In this document: one piece after another, positions 12,957 to 22,304 of the stretch
Numbering within the stretch: position 1 is the first letter of the stretch
Layout: each line of letters starts with the position of its first letter
NCBI GenBank assembly: GCA_947453625.1
Contig: CANGHK010000005.1
Location: 87,473-151,472, forward strand
From: Burkholderiales bacterium
Lineage (GTDB): Bacteria; Pseudomonadota; Gammaproteobacteria; Burkholderiales; Burkholderiaceae_C
DNA: 64,000 bases
Direction of reading: 5' to 3'
Notes under the pieces: generated by a model
The model's database searches: none
Told to the model about the DNA's origin: nothing
What the model saw: only the letters and a program-made list of their open reading frames with translations
Position numbers and translations under genes: made by a program

Positions 12957-13409
12957 TCAGGCGGCCGCGGCCAGCCCCGCAGCCTCGGCCGCCGGGTAGT
13001 TGAGCTCGATGACGATGCCGTTCGGGTCGGTGACGAAGACCTGGTGCAGGCCGATGCCGGGCACCGTGCGCTCGCGGTTGGCAATGCCCAGGCGGGCCAG
13101 CGTCGCGCGCATCGCGTCCAGGCCGCTGGCGAAGAAAGCGACATGGTCGACCGCGCCGCTGCCCGCCAGTTGGGTGTTGTCGCGCTCGCCCAGGTAGACG
13201 TTCAGCCCGGTCGGGTCGTCGCGGACGATGCCGATGATGTGGACCGCTGCGTTGGCCCAGACTTTGGTGTCGCCGGCGTACAGCCACAGGCCGGGGAAGG
13301 GGAAGTCCGGCCGCGGACCGACCACCAGGCCCAGCACGTCGGCGTAGAAGCGGCGGCAGGCCTCGAGGTCATGGGTGCGAATCGAGTAATGGTTCAGGCT
13401 CAGTGACAT
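12957..13409 (-). CDS. VOC family (glyoxalase/dioxygenase superfamily) protein
   Basis: Start MSLSLNHYSIRTHDLEACRRFYADVLGL; 'DHVAFFASGLDAMRATLARLGI...VFVTDPNGIVIELNY'. Confidence 0.87.
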   Translation of the reverse strand: MSLSLNHYSIRTHDLEACRRFYADVLGLVVGPRPDFPFPGLWLYAGDTKVWANAAVHIIGIVRDDPTGLNVYLGERDNTQLAGSGAVDHVAFFASGLDAMRATLARLGIANRERTVPGIGLHQVFVTDPNGIVIELNYPAAEAAGLAAAA

Positions 13410-13425
13410 GCGGGCTCTCTGGGGT

Positions 13426-14175
13426 TCAGGCGGCTTGCGCCGGAATGTTGGGGCGGACGGGTCGGGTGAGGCGGGCGCTGCGGGCCGGCCGTGGCGGCGG
13501 GGCTTCGGCCAGCAACTCGCCAACTTGGTGCAGATAGCCCCGCACCCGGTCGCGGATGAAGGCGTCGGTCAGCAGCGGGTCGCCCTGACCGCGAATCGGC
13601 TGGCCGTAGCACAGTGGCAGGATGCCCAGGTGGTAGACCAGGCCGCCGTGCAAGCCCATCAGCAGGCCCTCCTCGCGCGCCGAGGGCGGGTTGCGCAATC
13701 GGCTGCCATGGGCGCGGCGCGCCTCGCGCAGCAGGCGCGGAAACAGCCGCTCGCGCAGCAGGTCGAAGTAGCGTTGCGGGATCAGGCCGTCGTTCAGGCC
13801 CGACAGCATCAGGATGCGCAGCCATTCGGGCGTCAGGATGGCGGCCAGGTACTCGCGGTAAAAGCCGCGCAGCTTGTCCTCGGCCGGCAGCGCCCCGTCG
13901 AGCAAGGTCTCCCAGCGCGGGTCCCAGCGGCCCTCGAACACTGTGGCGTAGACCCGGTCGATCAGCGCCTGCTTGGTCGGAAAGTAGTGGTAGAGCAGCG
14001 CGTGGGTGACGCCGATCTCGGCCGCCAGCTCGCGGGTCTGGGCGCCGAAGCCGCGGCGCGAGAAGAAATCCACCGCGCCCGCCAGGATCTGCTGCTCGCG
14101 GTCGGCCGCGCTCAGCCGGCGGCGCGCGGGGGCGACGCCGGTCGTGGGGCTTGGGGTTTTTGCGGTATTGACCAT
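13426..14175 (-). CDS. TetR family transcriptional regulator
   Basis: HTH 'QQILAGAVDFFSRRGFGAQTRELAAEIGVTHALLYHYFPTKQALIDRV'; start MVNTAK at 14175 preferred over 14232. Confidence 0.88.
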   Translation of the reverse strand: MVNTAKTPSPTTGVAPARRRLSAADREQQILAGAVDFFSRRGFGAQTRELAAEIGVTHALLYHYFPTKQALIDRVYATVFEGRWDPRWETLLDGALPAEDKLRGFYREYLAAILTPEWLRILMLSGLNDGLIPQRYFDLLRERLFPRLLREARRAHGSRLRNPPSAREEGLLMGLHGGLVYHLGILPLCYGQPIRGQGDPLLTDAFIRDRVRGYLHQVGELLAEAPPPRPARSARLTRPVRPNIPAQAA

Positions 14176-14275
14176 TTGCTCAACGGTGAGAGCATTCTTG
14201 AGTGGCCGCTCAACAAGCACCAGTCCCGACAAACCCGCAGGTCGTCCTGGCCGGCATGACGCAGAAAGCGCCGCG

Positions 14276-15130
14276 ATGAAGGCCCCCCCATTCGACTATG
14301 TGCGCGCCAGCTCGCTGGCCCAGGTCTTCGAACTGCTTGAACGCCACGGCGACGACGCGCGTCTGCTGGCCGGCGGCCAGACCCTGGTGGCCACGCTCAA
14401 CATGCGGCTGTCCGAGCCGGCGCTGCTGATCGACATCACCGCGCTCGAGCCGCTGCGCGGCATCACGCTGGCCGGCGGCCTGCTGCGCATAGGCGCGCTC
14501 GTCACCCATGCCGAGATCGAGGCCTCGCCGCTGGTGGCGCGCCACGCCCCGCTGCTGACCCAGGCCGCGCCGCATATCGCCCACCGCGCGATCCGCAACC
14601 TCGGCACCTTCGGCGGCTCGCTGGCCTACGCCGACCCGTCCGCCGAGTGGCCGACCTGCGTGCGCGCGCTGGACGCCACGCTGGTGCTGGTCAGCGCCCG
14701 CGGCGAGCGTCGCGTGGCCGCAGCGGACTTTTTCCAGGGCCTCTACACCACCGCGCTCAAGCCGGGCGAACTGCTGCTGGCCTGCGAGATCCCGCTGCTG
14801 GCGGCCGACGAACACCAGCACTTCGACGAGCTGGCGCGGCGCCATGGCGACTACGCGATCACCGGCCTGGCCGCCCGCGCGCTGCGCCGCGCGGGCAGGC
14901 TGCACGCCGTGCGGCTGGCGTTTCTCGGCCTGGAAGACCGGCCGGTGCGGGCGCCGCGCACCGAGGCCTTGCTCGAGGGCCGGGTGCCTGACGAGGCCTT
15001 GCTCGCCCAGGCCAGCCAGCTCTTGCGGACCGAGCTGCAACCCATGGCCGACCTGACCCACAGCGCCGAGACCAAGCGCCACCTGGCCGCCGTGCTGTGC
15101 CAGCGCGCGCTGCGCCGGCTGGCGGCCTGA
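14276..15130 (+). CDS. Molybdenum hydroxylase (xanthine dehydrogenase family) FAD-binding subunit M
   Basis: MKAPPFDYVRASSLAQVFELLERHGDDARLLAGGQTLVATLNMRL; CoxM/XdhB-type. Confidence 0.9.
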   Translation: MKAPPFDYVRASSLAQVFELLERHGDDARLLAGGQTLVATLNMRLSEPALLIDITALEPLRGITLAGGLLRIGALVTHAEIEASPLVARHAPLLTQAAPHIAHRAIRNLGTFGGSLAYADPSAEWPTCVRALDATLVLVSARGERRVAAADFFQGLYTTALKPGELLLACEIPLLAADEHQHFDELARRHGDYAITGLAARALRRAGRLHAVRLAFLGLEDRPVRAPRTEALLEGRVPDEALLAQASQLLRTELQPMADLTHSAETKRHLAAVLCQRALRRLAA

Positions 15131-15166
15131 AGCCGTCCCGGACCCCAAGCCTTGCGAGAACCCGCC

Positions 15167-15682
15167 ATGAGCCCAACCTTGCCCCTGCAACGCATCAGCG
15201 TCACCGTCAACGGCAGCGTGATGACGCGCGATGTCGAGCCGCGCCGCCACCTGGTCGATTTCCTGCGCGAGGATTGCGAGCTGAAGGGCGCCCACCTCGG
15301 CTGCGAGCATGGCGTCTGCGGCGCCTGCACCGTGCAGCTGGACGGCCGCATCGTGCGCGGCTGCCTGGTGCTGGCGGTGCAGGCCGACGGCCGGCGCGTC
15401 GAGACCGTCGAGACGGCCACGCCGTCGCCTCGGCTGCGCGCGCTGCAGGACGCCTTCATCGCCCGCAACGCGCTGCAGTGCGGCTACTGCACGCCCGGCA
15501 TGCTGATGGCCGCGCTGGAATTGGTCGAGCAGCAGCCTGAGGCCGACCGCGAGGCGGTGCGGCGGTGGATCAGTGGCAACTGCTGCCGCTGCACCGGCTA
15601 CCACGCGATCGTCGACGCGGTCTGCGATGTGCTGGCGCTGCAGCGCGAAGGCCGGCTGCCGGCCGCCGAGGTGCTGGCATGA
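15167..15682 (+). CDS. Molybdenum hydroxylase (2Fe-2S) subunit
   Basis: CELKGAHLGCEHGVCGACTV and LQCGYCTPGM...GNCCRCTGY double [2Fe-2S] motifs. Confidence 0.95.
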   Translation: MSPTLPLQRISVTVNGSVMTRDVEPRRHLVDFLREDCELKGAHLGCEHGVCGACTVQLDGRIVRGCLVLAVQADGRRVETVETATPSPRLRALQDAFIARNALQCGYCTPGMLMAALELVEQQPEADREAVRRWISGNCCRCTGYHAIVDAVCDVLALQREGRLPAAEVLA

Positions 15683-18108
15683 ACCGCCCGCGCGACACGC
15701 CCTTCCTGACCGACGCCCCGGCGCTGCCCGCCGTCACCGACGACCCGCGCCACATCGGTGTGTCGATCCCGCGCGAGGGCGTGCGCCGCCTGGTGCAGGG
15801 CCGCGGCCGTTATGTCGACGACATCGTGTTGCCGCGCATGCTGCATGTGGTGTTCTGGCGCTCGCAGGTGGCGCATTGCCGCATCACCCGGATCGACGCC
15901 AGCGCGGTGCGTGGCATGCCCGGCGTGGCCGGGGTGTTTGACGGCCATGACCTGGCGCGGGTCTGCAAGCCCTGGGTCGCCACGCTGGCGCATCTGGCGG
16001 GCATCAAGAGCGCGCCGCAATATCCGCTGGCGCTGGACCGCGCCTGCTGGCAGGGTGAGCCGGTGGTGGCGATCGTTGCCGAGACCCGGGTCCAGGCCGA
16101 GGACGCGCTGCAGCAGTTGCAGGTCGAATGGGAAGACCTGCCCGCGGTGCTGGACACCGAGACCGCGCTGGATCCGGCCACGCCGCTGATCCACCCCGAG
16201 CTCGGCGACAACCTGTGCTTCGAGCGCCAGTTGGACACCGGCGGCGTCGACGAGGCCTTTGCCCGCGCCGACGCGGTGTTCGAGGAGACCTATGTCTTCG
16301 GCCGCCACACCGGCGTGACGCTGGAGCCGCGTTGCCAGATCGCCGACTGGACGCCGGGCCGGGACCCGCGCGACGGCCGGCTCACCGTCCACCACTCGTT
16401 CCAGGCCCCGCACATGATGCAGGACCTGTACTGCCGCCAGTTCGACCTGCGCGAAGACCAGGTGCGGGTGGTTTGCGGCGACGTCGGCGGCTCGTTCGGC
16501 ATCAAGGTCCATGCCTACCCGGACGACTTCGCCACGGTGGCGATCAGCCTGCTGCTGGGCCGGCCGGTCAAGTTCGTCGCCGACCGGCTGGAGAGCTTCG
16601 TCTCCGACATCCATGCCCGCGAGCACCGCATCACCGCGCGCATCGCCGCCAAGGCCGACGGCGAGATCCTGGCCTTCGAGATCGACGACCTGACCGGCAT
16701 AGGCCCGTACTCGGTGTTCCCGCGCACCAGCGGCATCGAGGGCAACCAGGTCGTCAACCTGACCGGCGGCCCCTATGGCCACAAGCATTACCGGGCGGCG
16801 CTGAAGGTGGTGTTCCAGAACAAGGTGCCCACCTGCCAGTACCGCGGCGTCGGCCACCCCATCGCCTGCGCCGTCACCGAGGCGCTGGTCGACGGCGTGG
16901 CGGCCCGGCTGGGCTTGGACCCGCTGGCGATCCGGCTGAAGAACGTGATCCCCGACCACGCCTACCCGGCCACCGGCGCGTCCGGCATCAAGCTCGAGGT
17001 GCTGTCGCATGAGGCCTGTCTGGACAAAGCGCGCCAGCTCTGCGACTACGACGCGCTGCGCGCCGACCAGGCCAGCCAGCGCGCAAGAGGCGTCTACCGC
17101 GGCATAGGCATCGCGGTGGTGATCGAGCTGACCAACCCGGGCGCGGCCTTCTACGGCGTGGGCGGTGCGCGCATCGCGTCGCAGGACGGCGCCACGGTCA
17201 GGCTGGAGCCCAGCGGGTCGGTGACGGTGCTGTCCAGCGTCGGCGAGCAAGGCCAGGGCACCGAGGCGATCTACGGCCAGATCGCCGCCGACGCGGTCGG
17301 GGTGTCCATCAGCCGGGTGCGGGTGATCACCGGCGACACCGATGCCACGCCTTACGGCGGCGGCACCTGGGCCTCGCGCGGCGCCGGCATAGGCGGCGAG
17401 GCGGTGTTGCAGGCCGGACTGGCGCTGCGCGCCAACATCCTGCAGACCGCGGCGGTGATCCTGCAGCGCGCCTCCATCGACGGCCTGGCGCTGCGCGACG
17501 GCCAGATCGTCGACGCCCAGACCGGCGCGGGGCTGCTGGCGCTGGCCGAGCTGGGCCGCATCGCCTATTTCCGCAGCGACACGCTGCCGCGCGACTTCAC
17601 GCCCGAGCTGATGGTCACGCGCCACTATGCCCAGCGCGATTACCCCTTCATCTTCACCAACGGCGTGCAGGTCTCGCATGTCGAGGTCGACACCGACACC
17701 GGCTTCGTCAAGTTGCTCGGCCACTGGGCGATCGAGGACTGCGGCCGGGTCATCAACCCGATGCTGGTCGACGAGCAGATGCGCGGCGCGATAGTCCAGG
17801 GCATAGGCGGCGCGCTGTTCGAGGAATGCCTCTACGACGAGAGCGGCGCGATGTGCAACGGCAGCCTGGGCGACTACCTGGTGCCGATGGCCGGCGAGAT
17901 GCCCGACATCGTGGTGGCGCATGTGCAGACGCCCACCCGCAGCTCGCAGCTCGGCGCCAAGGGCGCGGGCGAGGCCGGCACCGCCGGCGCGCCGGCCGCG
18001 GTGATGAACGCGATCAACGACGCGCTGGCGCCGCTCAAGGCCAGGCTGGCGTCGCAGCCGATCACGCCGCAGAAGATATTGCGGGCGCTCGGCAAGGTGG
18101 CGGGCTGA
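15679..18108 (+). CDS. Molybdenum hydroxylase (xanthine dehydrogenase family) molybdopterin-binding subunit
   Basis: Large subunit with 'GDVGGSFGIKVHAYPDD', 'QYRGVGHP', C-terminal GAGEAG containing the catalytic Glu. Confidence 0.93.
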   Translation: MNRPRDTPFLTDAPALPAVTDDPRHIGVSIPREGVRRLVQGRGRYVDDIVLPRMLHVVFWRSQVAHCRITRIDASAVRGMPGVAGVFDGHDLARVCKPWVATLAHLAGIKSAPQYPLALDRACWQGEPVVAIVAETRVQAEDALQQLQVEWEDLPAVLDTETALDPATPLIHPELGDNLCFERQLDTGGVDEAFARADAVFEETYVFGRHTGVTLEPRCQIADWTPGRDPRDGRLTVHHSFQAPHMMQDLYCRQFDLREDQVRVVCGDVGGSFGIKVHAYPDDFATVAISLLLGRPVKFVADRLESFVSDIHAREHRITARIAAKADGEILAFEIDDLTGIGPYSVFPRTSGIEGNQVVNLTGGPYGHKHYRAALKVVFQNKVPTCQYRGVGHPIACAVTEALVDGVAARLGLDPLAIRLKNVIPDHAYPATGASGIKLEVLSHEACLDKARQLCDYDALRADQASQRARGVYRGIGIAVVIELTNPGAAFYGVGGARIASQDGATVRLEPSGSVTVLSSVGEQGQGTEAIYGQIAADAVGVSISRVRVITGDTDATPYGGGTWASRGAGIGGEAVLQAGLALRANILQTAAVILQRASIDGLALRDGQIVDAQTGAGLLALAELGRIAYFRSDTLPRDFTPELMVTRHYAQRDYPFIFTNGVQVSHVEVDTDTGFVKLLGHWAIEDCGRVINPMLVDEQMRGAIVQGIGGALFEECLYDESGAMCNGSLGDYLVPMAGEMPDIVVAHVQTPTRSSQLGAKGAGEAGTAGAPAAVMNAINDALAPLKARLASQPITPQKILRALGKVAG

Positions 18109-18175
18109 ACCTGCCAATCAGGCTGCCGTGTAAGCTGCCGCCGACCCGGCCCCCGCCGACCCCACCCGGATACCC

Positions 18176-19288
18176 ATGAGCGCTCTGTTTTCCCCCTTCG
18201 CCCTCGGCCCGCTGGCGCTGAAGAACCGCATCGTGATCGCGCCGATGTGCCAGTACAGCGCGGTCGACGGCGCGGCCAATGACTGGCACCTGATCCACCT
18301 CGGCCAACTGGCGATCTCGGGCGCCGGCCTGCTGTTCATCGAAGCCACCGCGGTCGAGCCCGAGGGCCGGATCACGCCAGGCGATCTGGGGCTGTGGTCG
18401 GACGCCACCGAGGCCGCGCTGGCCCGGCTGCTGGCCGCGCTGCGCAGGCAATCGGCGATGCCGATCGCGATCCAGTTGTCGCATGCCGGCCGCAAGGCCT
18501 CGAGCCAGGCGCCGTGGGACGGCGGCCAGTTGATCGCGCCCGACCAGGGCGGCTGGCAGACGCAGGCGCCGTCGGCCGTGCCGCATGGCGAGCATGAGCT
18601 GCCGCCCGAGGCCCTGGACGCCGCCGGCCTGCAGCGCATCCTGCAAGCCTTTGTCGCGGCCGCGCAGCGTGCGCACCGCCTGGGGCTGGACGCGATCGAA
18701 CTGCATGCCGCGCATGGCTATCTGCTGCACCAGTTCCTGTCGCCGCTGTCCAACCAGCGCAGCGACGCGTTCGGTGGCTCGCTCGAGAACCGGATGCGCT
18801 TTCCGCTGGCGGTGTTCGACGCGGTGCGCGCCGCGCTGCCGGCGTCGATGCCGGTGGGCTTCCGGATCTCGGCCACCGACTGGGTGGCGGGTGGTTGGGA
18901 TGTCGACCAGAGCGTGGTCTTCGGTCAGGCGCTGCGCGCGCGCGGCGGCGACTTCATCGACGTCTCGAGCGGCGGCATCTCGCCGCGCCAGCAGATCCCG
19001 CTGGCGCCGGGCTACCAGGTGGCGATGGCCGACCGGGTGCGCCGCGAGACCGGCTTGCCGACGATCGCGGTGGGCCTGATCACCGAGCCCGAACAGGCCG
19101 AGGCCATCGTCGCCGGCGGCCAGGCCGACCTGGTGGCGCTGGCGCGCGGCCTGTTGTACGACCCACGCTGGCCCTGGCATGCCGCCGCTCGCCTGGGCGC
19201 GCAGGTCGAGGCGCCGCACCAGTACTGGCGCTCGCAGCCGCGCGGCATCAGCGGGTTGTTCGGCGATGCGGTGGTGGGGCAGCGCTGA
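18176..19288 (+). CDS. NADH:flavin oxidoreductase (Old Yellow Enzyme / YqjM-like)
   Basis: 'LKNRIVIAPMCQYSAVDGAANDWHLIHLGQLAISGAGLLFIEATAVEPEGRI', 'ELHAAHGYLLHQFLSP'. Confidence 0.93.
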   Translation: MSALFSPFALGPLALKNRIVIAPMCQYSAVDGAANDWHLIHLGQLAISGAGLLFIEATAVEPEGRITPGDLGLWSDATEAALARLLAALRRQSAMPIAIQLSHAGRKASSQAPWDGGQLIAPDQGGWQTQAPSAVPHGEHELPPEALDAAGLQRILQAFVAAAQRAHRLGLDAIELHAAHGYLLHQFLSPLSNQRSDAFGGSLENRMRFPLAVFDAVRAALPASMPVGFRISATDWVAGGWDVDQSVVFGQALRARGGDFIDVSSGGISPRQQIPLAPGYQVAMADRVRRETGLPTIAVGLITEPEQAEAIVAGGQADLVALARGLLYDPRWPWHAAARLGAQVEAPHQYWRSQPRGISGLFGDAVVGQR

Positions 19289-19324
19289 ATGGGGCGCGCA
19301 GCGGCGCTGCGCTTTGCATCAGCG

Positions 19325-20137
19325 TCAGCCCGCCACCACCTCGTCGCTCCAGACCTTGAAGCTCGCCAGCGTGTTCGGGCCGAAGGTGCTTGCCAGCGCG
19401 ACATCGCAGGCGTCACGGCCGCGGGCGATCAGCACCCGGCCTATGCGCGGCGTGTTGTTGCGCGCGTCGAAGGTGTACCAGCGGTCGCCCAGGTAGGCCT
19501 CGAACCAGCCCGCAAAGTCCATCGGGCCGGGAATCGGCGGGATGCGGATGTCGCCCAGGTAGCCGGTGCAGTAGCGCGCCGGGATGTTCATGCAGCGGCA
19601 GAAGGCGATCGCCAGGTGGGCGTAGTCGCGGCAGACGCCGCGCCGCTCGTTGTAGGCCTCCCAGGCGGTGCGGGTGCGCCGCGCGTGGTGGTAGCCGAAC
19701 TCGATGTGGCGGTGCACGAAGTCGCAGATCGATTGCACCCGCTGCCAGCCGGTCGGGCCGTGGCCGAAAAGCTGCCAGGCGACCTCGGACAACTGGTCGG
19801 TCTCGCAGTAGCGGCTGCCCAGCAGGTAGACCAGCGCCGATTCGGGCAGCCGTTCGACCGGCACCTGGGTGGCCCAGGGCGCGACGATGTCGGCCGCGCC
19901 GCTGTCATGCACCAGCGCATCGGCGCTGAGCGTGAACCGGCCCGTCGGCGCCACCAGCCGGCTGCACCAGTTGCCGAACAGGTCGCGGTAGGCCGTCACC
20001 GGCACCGCGGGCTGGGTGATCAGGTGGTCGGGCCGCAGCAGGTCGGGCGCGCGCGAGTAGTGGATGCTCAGCGCCAGGATCATCGGCGTGGGCTGCGGGC
20101 AGTCGTAGACCATTTCAAAACCAACGCGTAGTTGCAT
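19325..20137 (-). CDS. Transglutaminase-like domain protein
   Basis: Start MQLRVGFEMVYDC; 'RRGVCRDYAHLAIAFCRCMNIPARYCTGYL' Cys, 'WFEAYLGDRWYTFDARNNTPRIGRV' Asp. Confidence 0.88.
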   Translation of the reverse strand: MQLRVGFEMVYDCPQPTPMILALSIHYSRAPDLLRPDHLITQPAVPVTAYRDLFGNWCSRLVAPTGRFTLSADALVHDSGAADIVAPWATQVPVERLPESALVYLLGSRYCETDQLSEVAWQLFGHGPTGWQRVQSICDFVHRHIEFGYHHARRTRTAWEAYNERRGVCRDYAHLAIAFCRCMNIPARYCTGYLGDIRIPPIPGPMDFAGWFEAYLGDRWYTFDARNNTPRIGRVLIARGRDACDVALASTFGPNTLASFKVWSDEVVAG

Positions 20138-20430
20138 GGTGGATCCTGTTCGGCTGGGGTCAGGCTGTAGGCTCACGCAAGCAACGCGCCATGGCTTGGT
20201 GGCATGCCGCTTCCTGTCTCGGTGGACCGGAATCCACAGGCTGTGCCTCAACGCTTCGCCCCGGGCGGGTTCTGCCCATCCCGCCGTCACGATACGCCAG
20301 GCCGGCGCGCGGCGCTGTAGGACAAGCCGCCAGCATGCGTGGTCGGTCGCCGTCGTCAGGATTGCCCCAATGTGGGGCGCCCATGCGCGGCAAGTGCTGG
20401 TGCGCGGGCCAATCTGCGACGCCAGCGGCC

Positions 20431-21288
20431 TCACACCCTGCTCAGCAACTCCGCCTTCTTGGCCGAGAACTCGGCGTCGCTGAGGATGCCCTTGGCCCGC
20501 AGGTCGGCCAGTTTCTCGATCGTCGCGAACAGGTCCTGGCCGGATCCGACTGAAGGGGCTAAGCCCTGCGGCGGCGACTGGAAAGCCAGGTCCTGGGCCG
20601 GTGCCCGCAGCGGTTGCGGCGGCCTGCCGTTCGACGAGATCACCGGCAGGCTGGCGACGTCCATCAGGCCGTACTGGCTTGAGAAACTCAGCGTGCCGCC
20701 CACCGACTGCTGCTGCGAAAAGCCGCCGATCTGGTGGTCCAGCGTGTCGTAGACCGTGACCGTGCCGCCGACATCGATCACCAGCCGCCTGGCCTGGGCG
20801 AAATAAGCGTAGCGCACGTTGTTCTGCGCTCCGGTGCTGTTGGGAAACCGCAGATCGGCCGGCCACCAGTCGCCGCTGCTGCCGGGAACGAACAGGCTGG
20901 CGGCGCCGAAGCCGGTGTTGCCTGGCGTGTTGTCCTGGCCGCTGAGGTGGGTCTGCTGCTGGGTGGTGTTGCCCCCGCCGCCCTGGCTCTGCGACTGGAA
21001 GTTGCTGCTGCGCACCAGGTCGGGCTGGTTGGCCACCAGGTTGGCCAGTTCAGAGCACAGCCCGTCGACCCGGCCCTTCAGAGTGTTGTTGAACATGTCG
21101 GAGACCATCGTCATGCCGCCGCGCATCCATTGGCCCGAGCCCGAGAAGTCCGGGTGGCTGAACTGCGCCATGCTGCCGTTGCCGTTGATCACCGCGTCGA
21201 GCATGCCGAGCGTGCCGTCCACGCTGAAGCCATGGCGCTGCGCGATGTCGTTGACGACTTGTTGGCCGGCCGGGGAGAGTTGTCGCAT
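20431..21288 (-). CDS. SHOCT domain-containing protein
   Basis: C-terminal 'IEKLADLRAKGILSDAEFSAKKAELLSRV' is a SHOCT domain; Gln/Ser/Gly-rich linker. Confidence 0.8.
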   Translation of the reverse strand: MRQLSPAGQQVVNDIAQRHGFSVDGTLGMLDAVINGNGSMAQFSHPDFSGSGQWMRGGMTMVSDMFNNTLKGRVDGLCSELANLVANQPDLVRSSNFQSQSQGGGGNTTQQQTHLSGQDNTPGNTGFGAASLFVPGSSGDWWPADLRFPNSTGAQNNVRYAYFAQARRLVIDVGGTVTVYDTLDHQIGGFSQQQSVGGTLSFSSQYGLMDVASLPVISSNGRPPQPLRAPAQDLAFQSPPQGLAPSVGSGQDLFATIEKLADLRAKGILSDAEFSAKKAELLSRV

Positions 21289-21430
21289 GGGAGTGCCTGG
21301 AAAGAGGAGGGGGGATTCTGACGCATCAGCGGGTTAACCCGCGGCGGCATCATGGCCTGCCATTGTTGCGGCCCGCCCCAAGTGAGGCTTGAATTCAGGT
21401 CGAACAGGCGATCGGACGGTCAAGCCGCCG

Positions 21431-22219
21431 TCAGGCCGGTGCTGGAATCAGCAGCGCTATGCTGCGCTCTATCGCCGCCGGCGTCACCGCGTTTTCTCCA
21501 CTGTAGAGATTGGAGTTGATGATCAGCACCGTGAGCAGCAAGGCCTGCGCAGTGATCGCGCTGATGGACCACAGCATGAACCGGTCGACGGTGCCCAGGA
21601 ACCAGCTGACCACGGTGCCGACAAAGATGGCAATCAGGATGGACTGCCAGAGGTAGATCGGCACGCCGACGCTGTTGCTGGCCGTCAGGCGCACCTCTCG
21701 CAGATCGGCGAGCTGGTTGGTGGCAGAAAATATTTCGGAGCGGGCGATCTGTTGCGCGGCGGACTGCGGATCGAGCAGGCGACTGCCTCTGACCATCGCG
21801 TCCAGCACCGCGCTGACCGGGGCGCTGCGCCCACCGCGCTCGAGCAGGGGCCATTCGCTGCTCACCGTCAACTCGGCGTAGTCGCGCAGTTGGCGCCGCA
21901 GCTTCTGGCCATCCTGACTATCGAAGCTGTTGAAGGCGCGGTCGAGCTTGAGCAGCACCATGGCCTCGCGCTCGACCAAGTCCTCGATATTGCGGTGGTC
22001 CGATTGCAGGCGGATCATGGACGAGGCCATCAACAACATCGTCAGCATGATGATGGCCTTGTAGCCCTCTTCGGCGCCTTTGGCCAGCGCGCCCGAGCGC
22101 ATCCGTTTCGAGAACAGGTGCAGCATCAGCCAGGCGCCCAGGAAGTAAATCCCCACGCCCGAACTGAAGATCACCAGGAATATTTTCAAAGATGACAGGT
22201 TGGATATAAAGGTAAACAT
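21431..22219 (-). CDS. Multi-TM membrane protein, DUF4239/bestrophin-like
   Basis: Start MFTFISNLSSL at 22219; N-terminal and C-terminal TM pairs flanking 'LRDYAELTVSSEWPLLERG'. Confidence 0.6.
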   Translation of the reverse strand: MFTFISNLSSLKIFLVIFSSGVGIYFLGAWLMLHLFSKRMRSGALAKGAEEGYKAIIMLTMLLMASSMIRLQSDHRNIEDLVEREAMVLLKLDRAFNSFDSQDGQKLRRQLRDYAELTVSSEWPLLERGGRSAPVSAVLDAMVRGSRLLDPQSAAQQIARSEIFSATNQLADLREVRLTASNSVGVPIYLWQSILIAIFVGTVVSWFLGTVDRFMLWSISAITAQALLLTVLIINSNLYSGENAVTPAAIERSIALLIPAPA

Positions 22220-22304
22220 GACGGTTGGATGTCCAGGTAACGGAGAGGGCTCAGGCCTGCGCAAGCAGGCGTTCTTGCCGATAGGAAAGAACGGCTGGCA
22301 GGCC

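Noticed and set aside
14276-18108. Selenium-dependent molybdenum hydroxylase (labile Se cofactor)
   Set aside because: No YqeB/YqeC-type maturation genes nearby, and the locus is 12 kb from the Sec genes with no other link.
20364-20378. GCCCC-AATGT-GGGGC hairpin downstream of the SHOCT gene as a terminator
   Set aside because: Only a 5-bp stem without a U-tract; too weak to call.
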